Shown here one piece after another: positions 10,875 to 20,535 of a stretch of DNA of 33,670 nt. The notes under the pieces were generated by a model, which did no database searches, was not told the DNA's origin, and was given only the letters and a program-made list of their open reading frames with translations. Position numbers and translations under genes: made by a program. The first letter of the stretch is position 1. Every line of letters starts with the position of its first letter. Source of the stretch: Fragilaria crotonensis (taxonomy: Eukaryota; Bacillariophyta; Fragilariophyceae; Fragilariales; Fragilariaceae); the NCBI GenBank assembly GCA_022925895.1, contig JAKSYS010000675.1, forward strand, positions 1 to 33,670, written 5' to 3'.

Positions 10875-13095
10875 ATTGCTGGACGTCTGCCGCTGTTTTT
10901 TCGACTAGTGTGAGGGTGATGAGAGCTCGTTCGTTTACTTGAGCGAGATCTTCCTGATATTTTGTGACTGCTTGTTGGTGTCGTCGAATGCTTGCCTCGA
11001 TCTCCGCGAATTTGTTTTGGGTCATCATCGATTTCGTCGTTTGTGAGTGGGTTGTTGCCGTTTCATCTGTCAGATCTAGCTCCTGAATTGGGTCCATGGC
11101 TTTGTTGTGTGTCTTTTTTGGTGTTCCTTCAGCCTGTGCAGAACGAGCTGGCGGTGATTGCAACAGTTGGGAGATAGCGTTTGGGAGGAGTGGTGGTTTT
11201 GGGAGTAGGTTGGTTGGTAGAGTGGGAGGTCTGTATCCCGAGGATGGTGTCCCAGCTGGGCTACGAACGGATGCGGGAGCATTTTCCCAGACTGAGGAGG
11301 CGCTTCTTTGTTGAATGAGGGCGAGATTGTTGTGAACTGCCACTGTGGGTACGTAAATGGCGTGTGGTGGGCTCGCTTCTTGGATAAGGTTGGTGAAGTC
11401 TGCTTCCCGCTGATTGAAGGTGGAGATGCACTCTTTATGTTCGCTGAAGAGGTTGTGGACTTGTGCCATGTGTTCCACTGGTACTAGAAGTTGCGCCCGT
11501 CGAGAGTCTCCTCCGTTGTCAGCATCGCACCTGAGACTGTTTCCTGCTGTGTCTTTACGTGACGTCGCCCATTCCCTGGTGTTTCTTTCCAGGATGTTGG
11601 TACCGCGGTGTTCATTTCGGATGAGATCAACGTTTTGTATTGTTAGCGCCATTGTGATAATTCGAGTGTTCGTCATGTCGTCCGCATGAGTTTGGAAAAG
11701 GGCGTCTACTTCGGCCGTGCTCATTTTGGAGAGTAAGAGTCTGCCCAGAAATACCGCTGTGTTGGTTCCGTCGAGGTAGGCGGAAAGTATTTCCGTTAGA
11801 GGTCCGACGTGGTTCTCTCCGCATTTAATGGTGAGATGTGGTATGTCGTGTCCGGTTGGGGTCTTGCGGTGGTATCGGGTCGTGGCTTGTAGATGTCTGC
11901 GGAGATGGGCTAGGTAGTACTTCCTCTGTGTGTATTTGGGGTGCTTAAAGAAAATGTATCACGCAATTGAAATTGTTTCTCCGCTGTCGCACGATGAGTT
12001 TGAGATGTTTACTTCAACGTTGTGACGTTCTAGGTTTTTCTTTGTTTGTTTGTCACCAATCCATGTTCCTGCACCCGTGCTTAGGCAAAGACGGAAGCTA
12101 AAGACGTACATTTGGATGGACTCGATCTTGGTGATTTTAGGTGCGAGAAACTGTAGGAGGTTGTCTGGTGTAAGTTCCAGGGAGGGTATGTGTGGTGTGG
12201 TAGATCCGTTCTTCCACGGAAAAAGGATGGCATCTGATACCGTTTCCAGAATGTAGTGGATCGTATCCGTGGCTGCGAGATTCCATTGTTCGTCGTCTTC
12301 GGAGATGCTGTTGTAGTTGTCGGGTTTCCAGCGCACTGCGACTCTCAGTGTGCCGTCGTTGACTTTTACGAAGCTGAGTCCTTTCTTCGGAGCTTGGTTT
12401 TGTTGGCTGGCGTTGGGGTGAACAATGGATGGGGTTTGCGTCATCTGGATAGCGGACTCGGAACTCGGGCGGGTTGGATTTCTAGAGGGCAATACTGGTA
12501 GTGGAGTGTCTCTGGCCTCTTCGTTGGTGATGGTGCGCGGTTTGGTTTTTCCTTGGACTGGTGTCCAGTTGTCTTTGGCAGGTAGTTTTTTGTCGGTGCT
12601 GTCTGTGTCTTCCATTATCTCGTCTTCGTCGTAGATACGGCGGGCGCTTCTTGGATCAGTAGTGTCGACAGTGAGAGCGGATGGCTTGTTTGTTAGCAAG
12701 TGAGGACGCGCAATGTCTATAGCCCAGCGTTCCAATTTCTTCGGGATTTTCATACCGCGGGAGAGTAAGTAGCTGTAGCTCTCCCAGATGAACTTGAGAG
12801 TATCTGTCTGGTTGTGGATCATGCGTTGCCACTGTGTGTCAAACTGAAAGCAGTGATCATATGCATGGTAACCGAAGAGGGTATAGTGATTCCAGGTGTG
12901 TGCGTTTCCGACAATTTTGTTAGCAGCGTCGTTGGTGGTTCGGAGATTCATTGACGCGGTATTCATGTAGTTTTCGGAGAATTGTTTCGGGGTTTCATGC
13001 CAGTTGACACTGTCAATAGCATAGATAGGGTGAGAGATATCTACGCCATTGGGATGATCTCCGAGAGGTGTGGGAGGTCCCGTTCCTTTGGTCAT
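10875..13095 (-). pseudogene. LINE-1 ORF1, N-terminal and middle part
   Basis: ORF1 protein of the LINE, presumably an RNA-binding partner of ORF2. The first 378 codons (13095 to 11962, start MTKGTGPPTPLGDH) are open. A single in-frame TGA (11959-11961) interrupts them, and the same frame then continues (YIFFKHPKYTQRKYYLAHL, then LGRLLLSKMSTAEVDALF) down to the DIRS-1 insertion at 10875. The text is rich in T, P, N and Q, with a TEEARD-type acidic patch. I recognise no RRM or CCHC knuckle. Near the insertion it becomes coiled-coil-like (QAVTKYQEDLAQVNERALITL), matching the heptad stretch on the other side of DIRS-1. I take the TGA as a point mutation, since there is no second copy to show that it is conserved. 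Confidence 0.65.
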
Positions 13096-13129
13096 GGTGC
13101 TACGTGACGACTTCTTACAGTTGCTACGG

Positions 13130-14273
13130 GGAGGCGGTTAATGGACAGACTGTGGTTCGCGAATACTAGAGTAGGAAATTGTGTAAGGAGGTTGGGTTCA
13201 CTCCAAGCGAGATTGATGAATGCCTATTCTACAAAGGCAAGTCAGTGTTTGTCCTCTATACTGATGATTCCATCTTGGCTGGACCAGATCCACAAGAATT
13301 GGATGACATCATTCAAGAAATGAAGGCAGTGGAGCTCAACCTCACTGTTGAAGGAGACATCTCTGATTTTCTTGGAGTTCAAATTGACAGGATCAATGAC
13401 AACACCTTCAATCTTTCTCAACCTCATCTCATCAATGATATCATCAAGGAATTGCGCTTGGATGGTCAGAATGTGGCAACCAAGAAGACCACTGGAGCTT
13501 CAAGCAAGACTTGCTGCAGGCATCTGGATTCTCCTCCTTTTGATGATCACTTCAATTACCGCCGGGTTATTGGTCAGATGAACTATCTGGAGAAGTGTTC
13601 AAGGCTTGACATCTCATGTGCTGTCCACCAAGGAGCAAGATTTGTGTCCAATCCAAGGCTTCAACATGGCAAGGCTTTGAAGTGGTTGGGCAGGTATCTT
13701 GTTGGCTCAAGAGACAAGGGGATGATCTATTCTCCAGCAACCAACCAAAGCTTTGATGTCTATGTGGATGCTTCATTCACAGGGGACTGGGATCCAGAGT
13801 ATGCAGATTGGGATCCAGACACTGCAAGGTCAAGAACTGGCTATGTCATCCTTTATGCCTCATGTCCAGTCATATGGGCATCCAAGCTTCAGTCTGAGAT
13901 TGCTCTATCAACAACAGAGAGTGAATATTTGGCAATTTCGACAGCCACAAGAGAAGTGCTTCCATTGATGGAGTTGGTGCAAGAAATGCAAGATCATGGA
14001 TGTGGCTTGACAGCAACAACACCAAGGCTCCATTGTTGGGTTTTTGAAGACAACAGCGGCGCCATTGAGCTGGCTACGAGCGTCAAGAATTCAAAGATGC
14101 GTCCTCGAATGCGCCACATCAACACCAAGTACCATCATTTCAGGAACAAGGTTCAAGATGGCACTATGTCTATTCATCCTGTCTCAACTGAAGACATGCT
14201 TGCAGATATCCTCACCCAGATCTGCAATGGAGAGACTCACACCAAGTTGCGCAAGCAGTTGATGGGTTGGTAA
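13130..14273 (+). pseudogene. copia-3: 5'-truncated copia Pol relic (RT C-terminus and RNase H)
   Basis: The C-terminal part of a copia polyprotein on the plus strand. From about 13170 it reads openly: KLCKEVGFTPSEIDECLFYKG, RT motif C FVLYTDDSILAG (note YTDD rather than YVDD), the tether HLINDIIKELRL, GQMNYLEKCSRLDISCAVHQ, then RNase H with VYVDASFTGDW, ALSTTESEYLAI and EDNSGAIELA, ending ADILTQICNGETHTKLRKQLMGW-TAA. The frame is closed upstream by a TAG at 13167-13169. The sequence before it (YGE..GQTVVREY in the same frame) may be decayed RT. Gag, protease and integrase are absent. Its codon use is AT-richer than the DIRS blocks. It belongs to a different copia lineage from copia-1 and copia-2. 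Confidence 0.85.
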
Positions 14274-14961
14274 ACGAAGGACTTTGTCAAGCAAGTGAGG
14301 GAGTAAAAGAAAAGCTACAATATTGGCGTCTACCGTCGTGGATCATACTCTACCTCTCCTTCTGTCCGTTTGTCAACCAAAGTTTCTGTGAGTCACGGTT
14401 CGGTTCTCTTTCGCAAGATTGAGTCACGCTTTGCGTTCGCGTTCTCGTAAGTGTTTGCGTCATTGTTCTTCGGTCATTGTCGAATGGTCCGCGGACATAC
14501 AAATGGGAATCGCAATCGCCAGCCAACCTCAAAAGAGAAAATAAACTGGTGCATCATCAAATCTACATTTTACATGCTTTATATTTCATTATATTTATCT
14601 GGGATTCAGTATCTTTCAACAAATCATTCTACCATGGGGTTCTGAAGAACTAACAAAGAACAATCAAGGAACAACCAAAGAACAAGAAGAACAAGGAAAG
14701 TGCAGCTTCAGAGCTCTCATTTGGTCATTCAATTTCATTTCCTGCATGTTTTATTCATCTCACAATTAGTCTATTGCAAAATATAACACTCCTACTAATT
14801 TATTTTAACTAATTCGTCGTTTCAGAGCCCTTATTCGTTGCCCCATCGCCTCGAATAAACCTTTACCATCCAACAACGGGATCTAAATCTCGTTCGCATT
14901 TATCTTCAAGTATATTCTCTTGCGGACATGAGCGACGTCGCGTCTCCAAACCGCATCAACT
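14274..14961 (+). other. Non-coding stretch after copia-3: 3' UTR with possible LTR
   Basis: No ORF with recognisable content. Two purine-rich runs could be polypurine tracts: around 14296-14315, and a longer AAGAACAA-rich run at about 14648-14700. The second is followed immediately by TGCAGCTTC (14701), and a segment ending CATCCAACA at 14875 would give a TG...CA unit of 175 bases, a candidate 3' LTR. Without a second LTR this cannot be confirmed. The remainder up to about 14961 is AT-rich and unassigned. Confidence 0.25.
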
Positions 14962-14970
14962 TGTTGTTTC

Positions 14971-15790
14971 TTGATTGACAACGCCCAAAGGAATGGAAGG
15001 AAAGTACACTTTGGCCTCAACAATTACTTCCCAGTGCATCTCAATGTCGATTGTGGCATAGGTTCATCAAATTGTCCTATCTCCGTTATGCCCCTTTCTG
15101 GGTCACACCTCCCTCCATGCCTCCGCCATTGGCACAACGAGACGAAGTATCCTCTGACTCTTCTACCCATCTACCTCTTTCTGATATGGTCAAGAAATTA
15201 TCCCGGACCGAACGCCGGATGGTTGACTCCCTTCAGGAGGAACTTTTAGATCGTACCTCATACATCGATTTGTTCCAAACAAAGAAAATTTTCACAATTG
15301 CCTCCGACGGTGGCCTTCAGGGACACTTGGGCACGTTGGCTGGGTCATTGCACGGAAATCCAAGGTGGTTCTACAATGCTCAGGTCCGTGGACGGCTCGC
15401 GTGACACTGCTTCCTCAACTCGAAGTGAACTCTGGGGTTTCGCGTCTTCGCTTTTGTCCCTAGTACTGGTATCAAGAGCGTGAAACATAAAATACAGATG
15501 CAGATTTCGATGGTTGGTCGATAGCAAGGCTGCCATTTCGAGGGTCAAAAGTTCCTGCAATGGGGTCATCTCAAACGAGGACGTCAGCCACTGGATTCCG
15601 ACATTCTGGCGCTTATTGGAAAGTACCATAAAGATTGGGGAAGAAGATTCATATCAAATGGATAAAAGCTCACCAAGATGACAATGCGCATGCTCAGACT
15701 CTCTCCTCGCACGCAAAACTCAATATTTTGGCGGATCAGCTTGCAACCCAATACCGGAAACATGGACGCTATAAGTCTAGCAAAACGGTC
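14971..15790 (+). pseudogene. LINE-2 ORF2, region before and including RNase H (frameshifted)
   Basis: Starts mid-protein with IDNAQRNGRKVHFGLNNYF and leads into an RNase H fold: FTIASDGGLQGHLGTLG (first aspartate, near 15305), TRSELWGFASSLL (glutamate, near 15430), RWLVDSKAAISRVKSS (aspartate, near 15525) and IKWIKAHQDDNAHA with LNILADQLA (last aspartate, near 15730). The pieces lie in at least three frames (breaks near 15110, 15340 and 15490). RNase H in this position, after the RT, is known from several LINE clades and helps remove the RNA strand. Confidence 0.75.
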
Positions 15791-16782
15791 GACCATCAAC
15801 CGGGTCAAAAGATATCAGTCAGTATCAATGGGCGACGTCTTACCAGCCAGTATGATTCAAGCCTTCGGTTCCATGTGAATGGATACCACCTCCGTCAGTA
15901 CCTCCAAAAACGGCGGAAATGGAACGATGCTACTTGGGATAATGTGGACTTCACGCTGATTGAGCTTCACTTTCGCAGACATCGCCCCTCCCGACAAATA
16001 GCTCATATGAAATATGTCCACGATCAGCAACCATTGGGCGTCCGACGTCTCCAACACGCTCTGATAAAGGATCGCGTGCTGTCTCTCTGTCCATGTTGCA
16101 ACACGAATGTAGAAGACCAACGTCATTTTATGAGCTGCTCCGCAAACCAGGGCCGTCTCCAAGGATGGCAACAATTCCGCAAAGAAAGCCTCAAAAAGGA
16201 CGACCCACATCCTTTCTGGTACTGTCTCGTGGAAGGGATTGAACAGTGGACTGCAAATCCCTCCATCATCTTCCAACCAAATCTGTCTCAGTATGCACCA
16301 CACTTGCGAGAGCATATAGCAACGTCGGTGGCATCACAAATCAAATCGGATGGGACAATGCTCTCCGCGGCTTTCTGAGTCGAGATTGGTGAAACCTTGC
16401 CTCTCGCGACATGCATAATTCGACGACACATGCTATGGATCAAGCGGACGCTCGTCTTCGGAAAGCAATGAATAGTCTATACGACTACTCTCGCTCCACT
16501 TGGACGCATCGAAATGACCTTCTTCATACAAAAGACTCAAATGCTCTCGCCACCTCAATTCGATCCGCCACCATGGTCAAGATAAAGCACTACCATTCTC
16601 GACCGCATCTTCTGCGGTTTGATGATCGACATTTATGTGAGAGATCTCTCACTAAACTCTTGGACGGCAGTGCCGCGACACAACGAAGATGGCTTCGTAC
16701 GGTCAAAAAATCAATTGGAGTAGCCACGCATCAGGGGACTTCTCAGACAACGATCACATCATTTTTTGCACGAAAACCATAA
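15791..16782 (+). pseudogene. LINE-2 ORF2 C-terminus: zinc motif and terminal PIP-box-like peptide
   Basis: Continues from RNase H. Around 16088-16140 it carries CPCC-N-T-N-V-E-D-Q-R-H-F-M-S-C, a C-x2-C-x10-H-x3-C-type zinc motif typical of LINE ORF2 C-termini. A frameshift near 16320 and an in-frame TGA (within DW-stop-NLASRD, near 16390) precede the last 123-codon piece, which runs 16411-16782. Its last residues are QTTITSFFARKP followed by TAA. QTTITSFF fits the PCNA-interacting (PIP) consensus Q-x-x-[ILMV]-x-x-F-F exactly and sits at the extreme C-terminus, where PIP boxes often occur. Confidence 0.75.
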
Positions 16783-16791
16783 TACGGGGAA

Positions 16792-16795
16792 AAGG
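16792..16795. repeat. copia-1 target-site duplication, left
   Basis: AAGG immediately left of the copia-1 LTR, repeated at 30121-30124 right of the other LTR. If the terminal LTR base is counted as shared, the duplication is the 5-base AAAGG typical of copia insertions. Confidence 0.65.
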
Positions 16796-16812
16796 TGAAT
16801 AAATATCGCAAT
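16796..16812 (-). repeat. copia-1 3' LTR, distal 17 bases
   Basis: TGAATAAATATCGCAAT on the plus strand, identical to 29903-29919. Separated from the rest of its LTR (23692-23894) by the DIRS-2 insertion. Confidence 0.9.
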
Positions 16813-17109
16813 ACGAAATAAATTCCGAGTCTTGTCCAAATTTCTCTAAGTCCGTTTAGTCGGATGAGTCGTCTGCTTCGTGGTTTCGTCGTACCGTTGT
16901 CTCGCGCACTGTCGCGTCGATTCGTGTGTTGTCTGTGGTCATTCTCGTTTCTCTTTTGTGCTCGTGAGACTAGTAGAAATAAATAGATGGCATCGGAATC
17001 TGGTCCTAATAGTTTTGTCTCTCTCTCTGGTTCGTCTCGCGGTGTCGGTCCCGTGATAGTTATCTAGCGGGGGTCCGTCGCGCGATTGTGAGTCGACCTG
17101 GTTTCCGCC
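16813..17109. repeat. DIRS-2 repeat A, outer copy
   Basis: 297 bases matching 4045-4340 and the inner copy at 17352-17645. Like the outer copy of DIRS-1 it reads CATTCTCGTTTCTC, where both inner copies read CATTCGTTTCTC. Confidence 0.9.
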
Positions 17110-17197
17110 CCATGCAGAGCATGGCCAGGAGGTAACCGGCGCCAGGGGCGCCGATGAACCTAGGCATCGGGCCAGGAGTGGTGGTGTGGGTGGGTGG
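17110..17197. promoter_or_regulatory. DIRS-2 repeat spacer with two hairpins
   Basis: Counterpart of 4341-4426. Hairpin 1 is CCATGC-AGA-GCATGG (17110-17124). Hairpin 2 is a perfect CGGCGCC-AGG-GGCGCCG, two bases longer than in DIRS-1. Both are flanked by CCAGGAGGTAACC and GATGAACCTAGG. The spacer shares this layout with the copia-1 3' UTR at 23947-24024. Confidence 0.6.
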
Positions 17198-17351
17198 GAT
17201 TAACTAGAGTAGTGTCTTTGTCGATTCGAGTTCGTTCGGATTGTGAGCAATTCGTATCTTGTGTTGTGTTGTGTCGTGGTGTTCGTCTGTCTGTGTCTCG
17301 TGTTCGTCTGTCTGATGGCGACTGCCCGTCCTTTCGATCTTCGGACATGCC
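17198..17351. repeat. DIRS-2 repeat C, internal copy
   Basis: 154 bases matching the right terminus at 23536-23691 (CTTTCGATCTTC here, CTTTCCCGATCTTC at the terminus). It abuts inner repeat A at GCC-ACG. Confidence 0.9.
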
Positions 17352-17645
17352 ACGAAATAAATTCCGAGTCTTGTCCAAATTTCTCTAAGTCCGTTTAGTC
17401 GGATGAGTCGTCTGCTTCGTGGTTTCGTCGTACCGTTGTCTCGCGCACTGTCGCGTCGATTCGTGTGTTGTCTGTGGTCATTCGTTTCTCTTTGTGCTCG
17501 TGAGACTAGTAGAAATAAATAGATGGCATCGGAATCTGGTCCTAATAGTTTTGTCTCTCTCTCCTGGTTCGTCTCGCGGTGTCGGTCCCGTGATAGTTAT
17601 CTAGCGGGGTCCGTCGCGCGATTGTGAGTCGACCTGGTTTCCGCC
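17352..17645. repeat. DIRS-2 repeat A, inner copy
   Basis: 294 bases matching 4583-4876. The recombinase stop codon (17601-17603, TAG in sense) lies inside it. Confidence 0.9.
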
Positions 17646-18760
17646 ATTTTCCGGTTGTCGTTCGTCCGCAGAATCTGGGGCGATCGTGTAGAAAGATTGT
17701 CGACTCGTCATGCGTGCGGCTACTCGAGTGTCGAGTCCGGCACTTGAATTCGGAGGTATCTCATGAACGTCTGGCTTCGCCACCTCCCACCATCTGAATC
17801 GTCTCACTTGGAACTCCGGCGAGGTGCATGGCCATCGCGGCGCCTGATCTGATCAGTGAGTGCCGATGCCACTCGCCTGGAGGCCAAGCCTCTCCTCCCT
17901 GCGAGAGTCGTCGCCATCCTGAGCTGCCTCAGTATGGACTTGGAAGAGATGTGTTGGGGTTCGTCTGAGTCCTGCGTCCTGACGGCGTTAATCTTCGGGT
18001 TCGTCCGTGAATGGCAATCGTAACTCCGTACCCTCGTCGTCAGGTCCGCTAGCACGCGGACGGGGCAGATGTCCGTTTGTCCCTGCCTGTCGTTTCGATG
18101 CTGAGTCACTGTCGCGCCTTTGTCCCCGTTCTTTTGTCGCCGGAAGGTGATCGACACGGTGTCGGCATTCTCCAGTTGTCCTCGGTCGATTGTCTGCAGG
18201 TCCTGTCCCTTCTGTCGGAAACGAACGTCGTCCACTCTGATCACTGATGTCGTCCGTCGGCTTCCGACATCGGAATATTCGCACGACCTCATGGCGAAAA
18301 ACGCGACCACCACAAGTTGTCCAATAGCGATGTCCGTCTCGTTTCTTGCCCAGGATCGAACCTTCGAATCACCTCTAACGGCAGCGCCTGCTGTGGGGTA
18401 GGTCCTGGGTCCTCGTCGGCGTAACGTTTCAGTTGTAAAGCCAGAAGGGGTCGAGTCGTCCGGCGGCGTCGTGGATTGGGCTCTCAAATTTGTTAAGCCT
18501 GAAGGCCTGAGCCACACCGTCGAGGGTGGCACGAATGGAACCGGACAAGGGTCCATTGCCAGCTTCCTGAGGTTGTCGGGAGCGAAGCCGTCCGTCCCGA
18601 AGGGCGGCGGCGAAGCAGGCGAACGTTTCTGCTTTCGCTTCGTCCGAGTCCTTGGAGAAAAGGCTCCCCGACTCCGTCGATTCGTCCGAGGAATCTTTCG
18701 TAACAGCGCCAGCTGCTATCGCGCTGGCACGGGTTGAGTCGGCAAGAGCTGCGTTTTGGG
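17601..18760 (-). pseudogene. DIRS-2 tyrosine recombinase (frameshifted)
   Basis: Same enzyme as at 4828-5985. One open piece (17804-18556) includes VVVAFFAMRSCEYSDVG with the first catalytic arginine, then IRVDDVRFRQKGQDL and DTVSITFRRQKNGDKG. Two bases are missing near 17854 relative to DIRS-1, so the HxxR box changes frame. A further indel near 17790 separates it from the TFMR-tyrosine end. The C-terminal tail DSADERQPENGGNQVDSQ ends at a TAG within repeat A. The N-terminal half follows the RNase H without an obvious stop-start, suggesting that the intact element encodes one Pol polyprotein. Confidence 0.85.
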
Positions 18761-19270
18761 CAGCAGCTGCAGCCAGCCTCCAATCTGCGAAATAAGGGCT
18801 GGCCGCAAAGGGATGATCCTGAAGTTCTGTGGAACAAACGGTGAGCAGTTTTTCGTGATCAAGTCTGTCAGTGCCGCGTCGTCTAGAGCGAAATCTCGGG
18901 AGAGCATGTCCGCCACCTTGTTCTCTTTCCCGGGGAACCACTGCGTGTAGTGGTCTATCTCGTGCGTGAGGCAGAAATCAGCGAACGCTCGGGCTATCGT
19001 CAGGTGAAGCGGACAATCGTCGTTGAAGTTCGACTTAGCAAGCCATCCCGCTGCTGAGGTGCTGTCTCCCTGACTGAGCAGAACGTCTTCGTCCGTCCAC
19101 GCGGCCCCTTCGTGGAATTCCACGATCATCCCCACAAAGGCAGCAAGGAACTCGAGAGTGTTTAGGGTCGCTCGCCCCAGCAGGTGCTCTGGTAGCTGAT
19201 ATCGCCACGCCAGGCCGCTCTTGAGGCAGTAGCCTCCGATGCCTTGTGGGCATGCGTCCACCCTCACTAT
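18761..19270 (-). pseudogene. DIRS-2 RNase H domain (open in this copy)
   Basis: Part of the Pol polyprotein. One continuous frame contains all expected acidic positions: RVDACPQGIGGYCL (D), LNTLEFLAAFVGM (E), LLSQGDSTSAAGWLAK (D) and KENKVADMLSRDF (D). This is the standard DIRS-type RNase H. Upstream GISINRLVCRWPTRIV links to the RT; a frameshift near 19270-19400 separates the two. Called a pseudogene only because the surrounding polyprotein is broken. Confidence 0.85.
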
Positions 19271-20535
19271 GCGCGTCGGCCACCGGCAAACCAGCCTGTT
19301 GATCGAGATACCTCGCGACGCCTTCTGAAGGAAAGCCTTCCACAGAATCAGGTCGTCCAGTTGGGGTTTGGTCAGTCTCGCCTTCGGCCTGCTTCGAACG
19401 CTCGCAGGCCTTGTATAGCCTTCCCATAAAGTGTCTTGCGTAAGGGATGACGTAGGCGGCGTGGCTAAAACGTCCGAGGGTCGTCTCTAGGTCTCGTCGT
19501 CACGAAGGCATGTCTGTGCGTCAGCATCCTGTCAACGGCTTGCGTCCAGCTCATGTGCTTATCGTGAGGCAGTGCGACGACGAAGCGGCGTGTGTCCACG
19601 ATCCATCCGAGGATCATCTTCCTCTCGGATGGTTTGGCCTCGGCCAGGAACTTTGGGATCGCAAGGATATCGTCTCTGGGAAAAGTCTCCTTAACCTCGG
19701 GGTCGCAAGGCCTCCCGACCAGGTGGAGCGCCAGCGGATCGCGGCAGCGCTCTTTCTGCGTCGCGGGGTTGAAGGCCCCAAAATGTCGTCCAGGTAGCAG
19801 TCGAAGCGAGGGAGGTCGTCGTAGGGTGGATAGTTCACTGCGAAGTAGTCCGCCTTGCCGAAAACACTCATTTTGTCGACCGACCCTTTGTCATTGTCCA
19901 CTGCCCCTTCGGTGTCCAGGAGGTGCTGGTGCGGCGAGTGGTAGACGCTCGGATCCCAGTCGTCCCTGCGGACAAGGTCGTTTGCCAAGTCCGTGATCAT
20001 CTCCGACACGTCGCTCCATTGCGATGGGTTTGGCGCTCCACCGAACGTCATCCTCAGCGCCACTAACAGCAGGTCGTCGATACTCGTGCAGGACTTCATG
20101 GCTGTGGCTGCTTTGAGATGGATTCGTCTGTAGGCGGATTTGCAGTCGACCTTCGTCATCCAGATAGGCTCGTCTGGCCATAGTTGGCGCAGGAACGAGA
20201 TGTGGTACATGAGTCTGCTGAATGCTTTTCCGAAACGTGCTTCTGTCAGTTGGGATGTGTCCACGCGTTCATTTACGCTTCGTCCTGCCACTCCGCTCGG
20301 GCTGAATGACTGGTCATGTGTCAGTCGGAGTTTCTCTATTGAATTTCCTTTCGTCGATCGACGTCTGCGCGACCATCCCCAGAGGCGCGACCTCGCATCC
20401 CTTGATCTCTAAGGCGGCTTCTCGCGGCAGTGGTAGCTGCCAACCCCTTGAGGCTTCGTCCTTCAGCATGGATATCAACTTTGCCTCGTGGCCTCGGGCC
20501 GATTTGTGATTGCCGCGAGCTAAGTTGGCGCGCAC
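19271..20535 (-). pseudogene. DIRS-2 reverse transcriptase
   Basis: Motif A MTKVDCKSAYRRIHLK (aspartate near 20147), motif B RMTFGGAPNPSQWSDV and motif C FDCYLDDILG (near 19785-19793) are all in one 225-codon open frame (19614-20291), so the catalytic core is complete. The connection segment MILGWIVDTRR lies downstream after an indel near 19740. Upstream NLARGNHKSARGHEAKLISML (20535 downward) is in another frame. The enzyme copies the element's RNA into DNA that is then thought to circularise through the split repeats. Confidence 0.87.

Larger units (their letters stand above)
1..13120 (-). mobile_element. LINE-1: APE-type non-LTR retrotransposon, interrupted by DIRS-1, 3' end outside window
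   Basis: A minus-strand LINE with ORF1 (start at 13095), then an endonuclease domain and a reverse transcriptase. Its 3' end lies beyond base 1. The element is cut by DIRS-1 at 4045-10874. Removing that insert rejoins ORF1 in frame (codons CAA-TTA-ACT-GAT across the joint), so this is one element and not two. The right boundary is approximate, because sequence above 13096 soon becomes the copia-3 relic on the other strand. Several frameshifts and an in-frame TGA mean this copy is not functional as written. Confidence 0.85.
14962..16795 (+). mobile_element. LINE-2: 3' part of a second LINE, split by copia-1
   Basis: Plus-strand 3' portion of a LINE with RNase H, a C-terminal zinc motif and a terminal PIP-like peptide. 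It lacks endonuclease and RT, so it is 5'-truncated or cut by copia-3. After the ORF stop at 16780-16782 only 13 bases precede copia-1. The tail resumes on the other side at 30121-30134. That it belongs to the same family as LINE-1 is an inference, because the two copies do not overlap in the window. Confidence 0.75.

Noticed and set aside
14701-14875. Confident copia-3 3' LTR
   Set aside because: A polypurine run followed by TG...CA is suggestive, but no second LTR or target duplication is available, so it is given only as a candidate.
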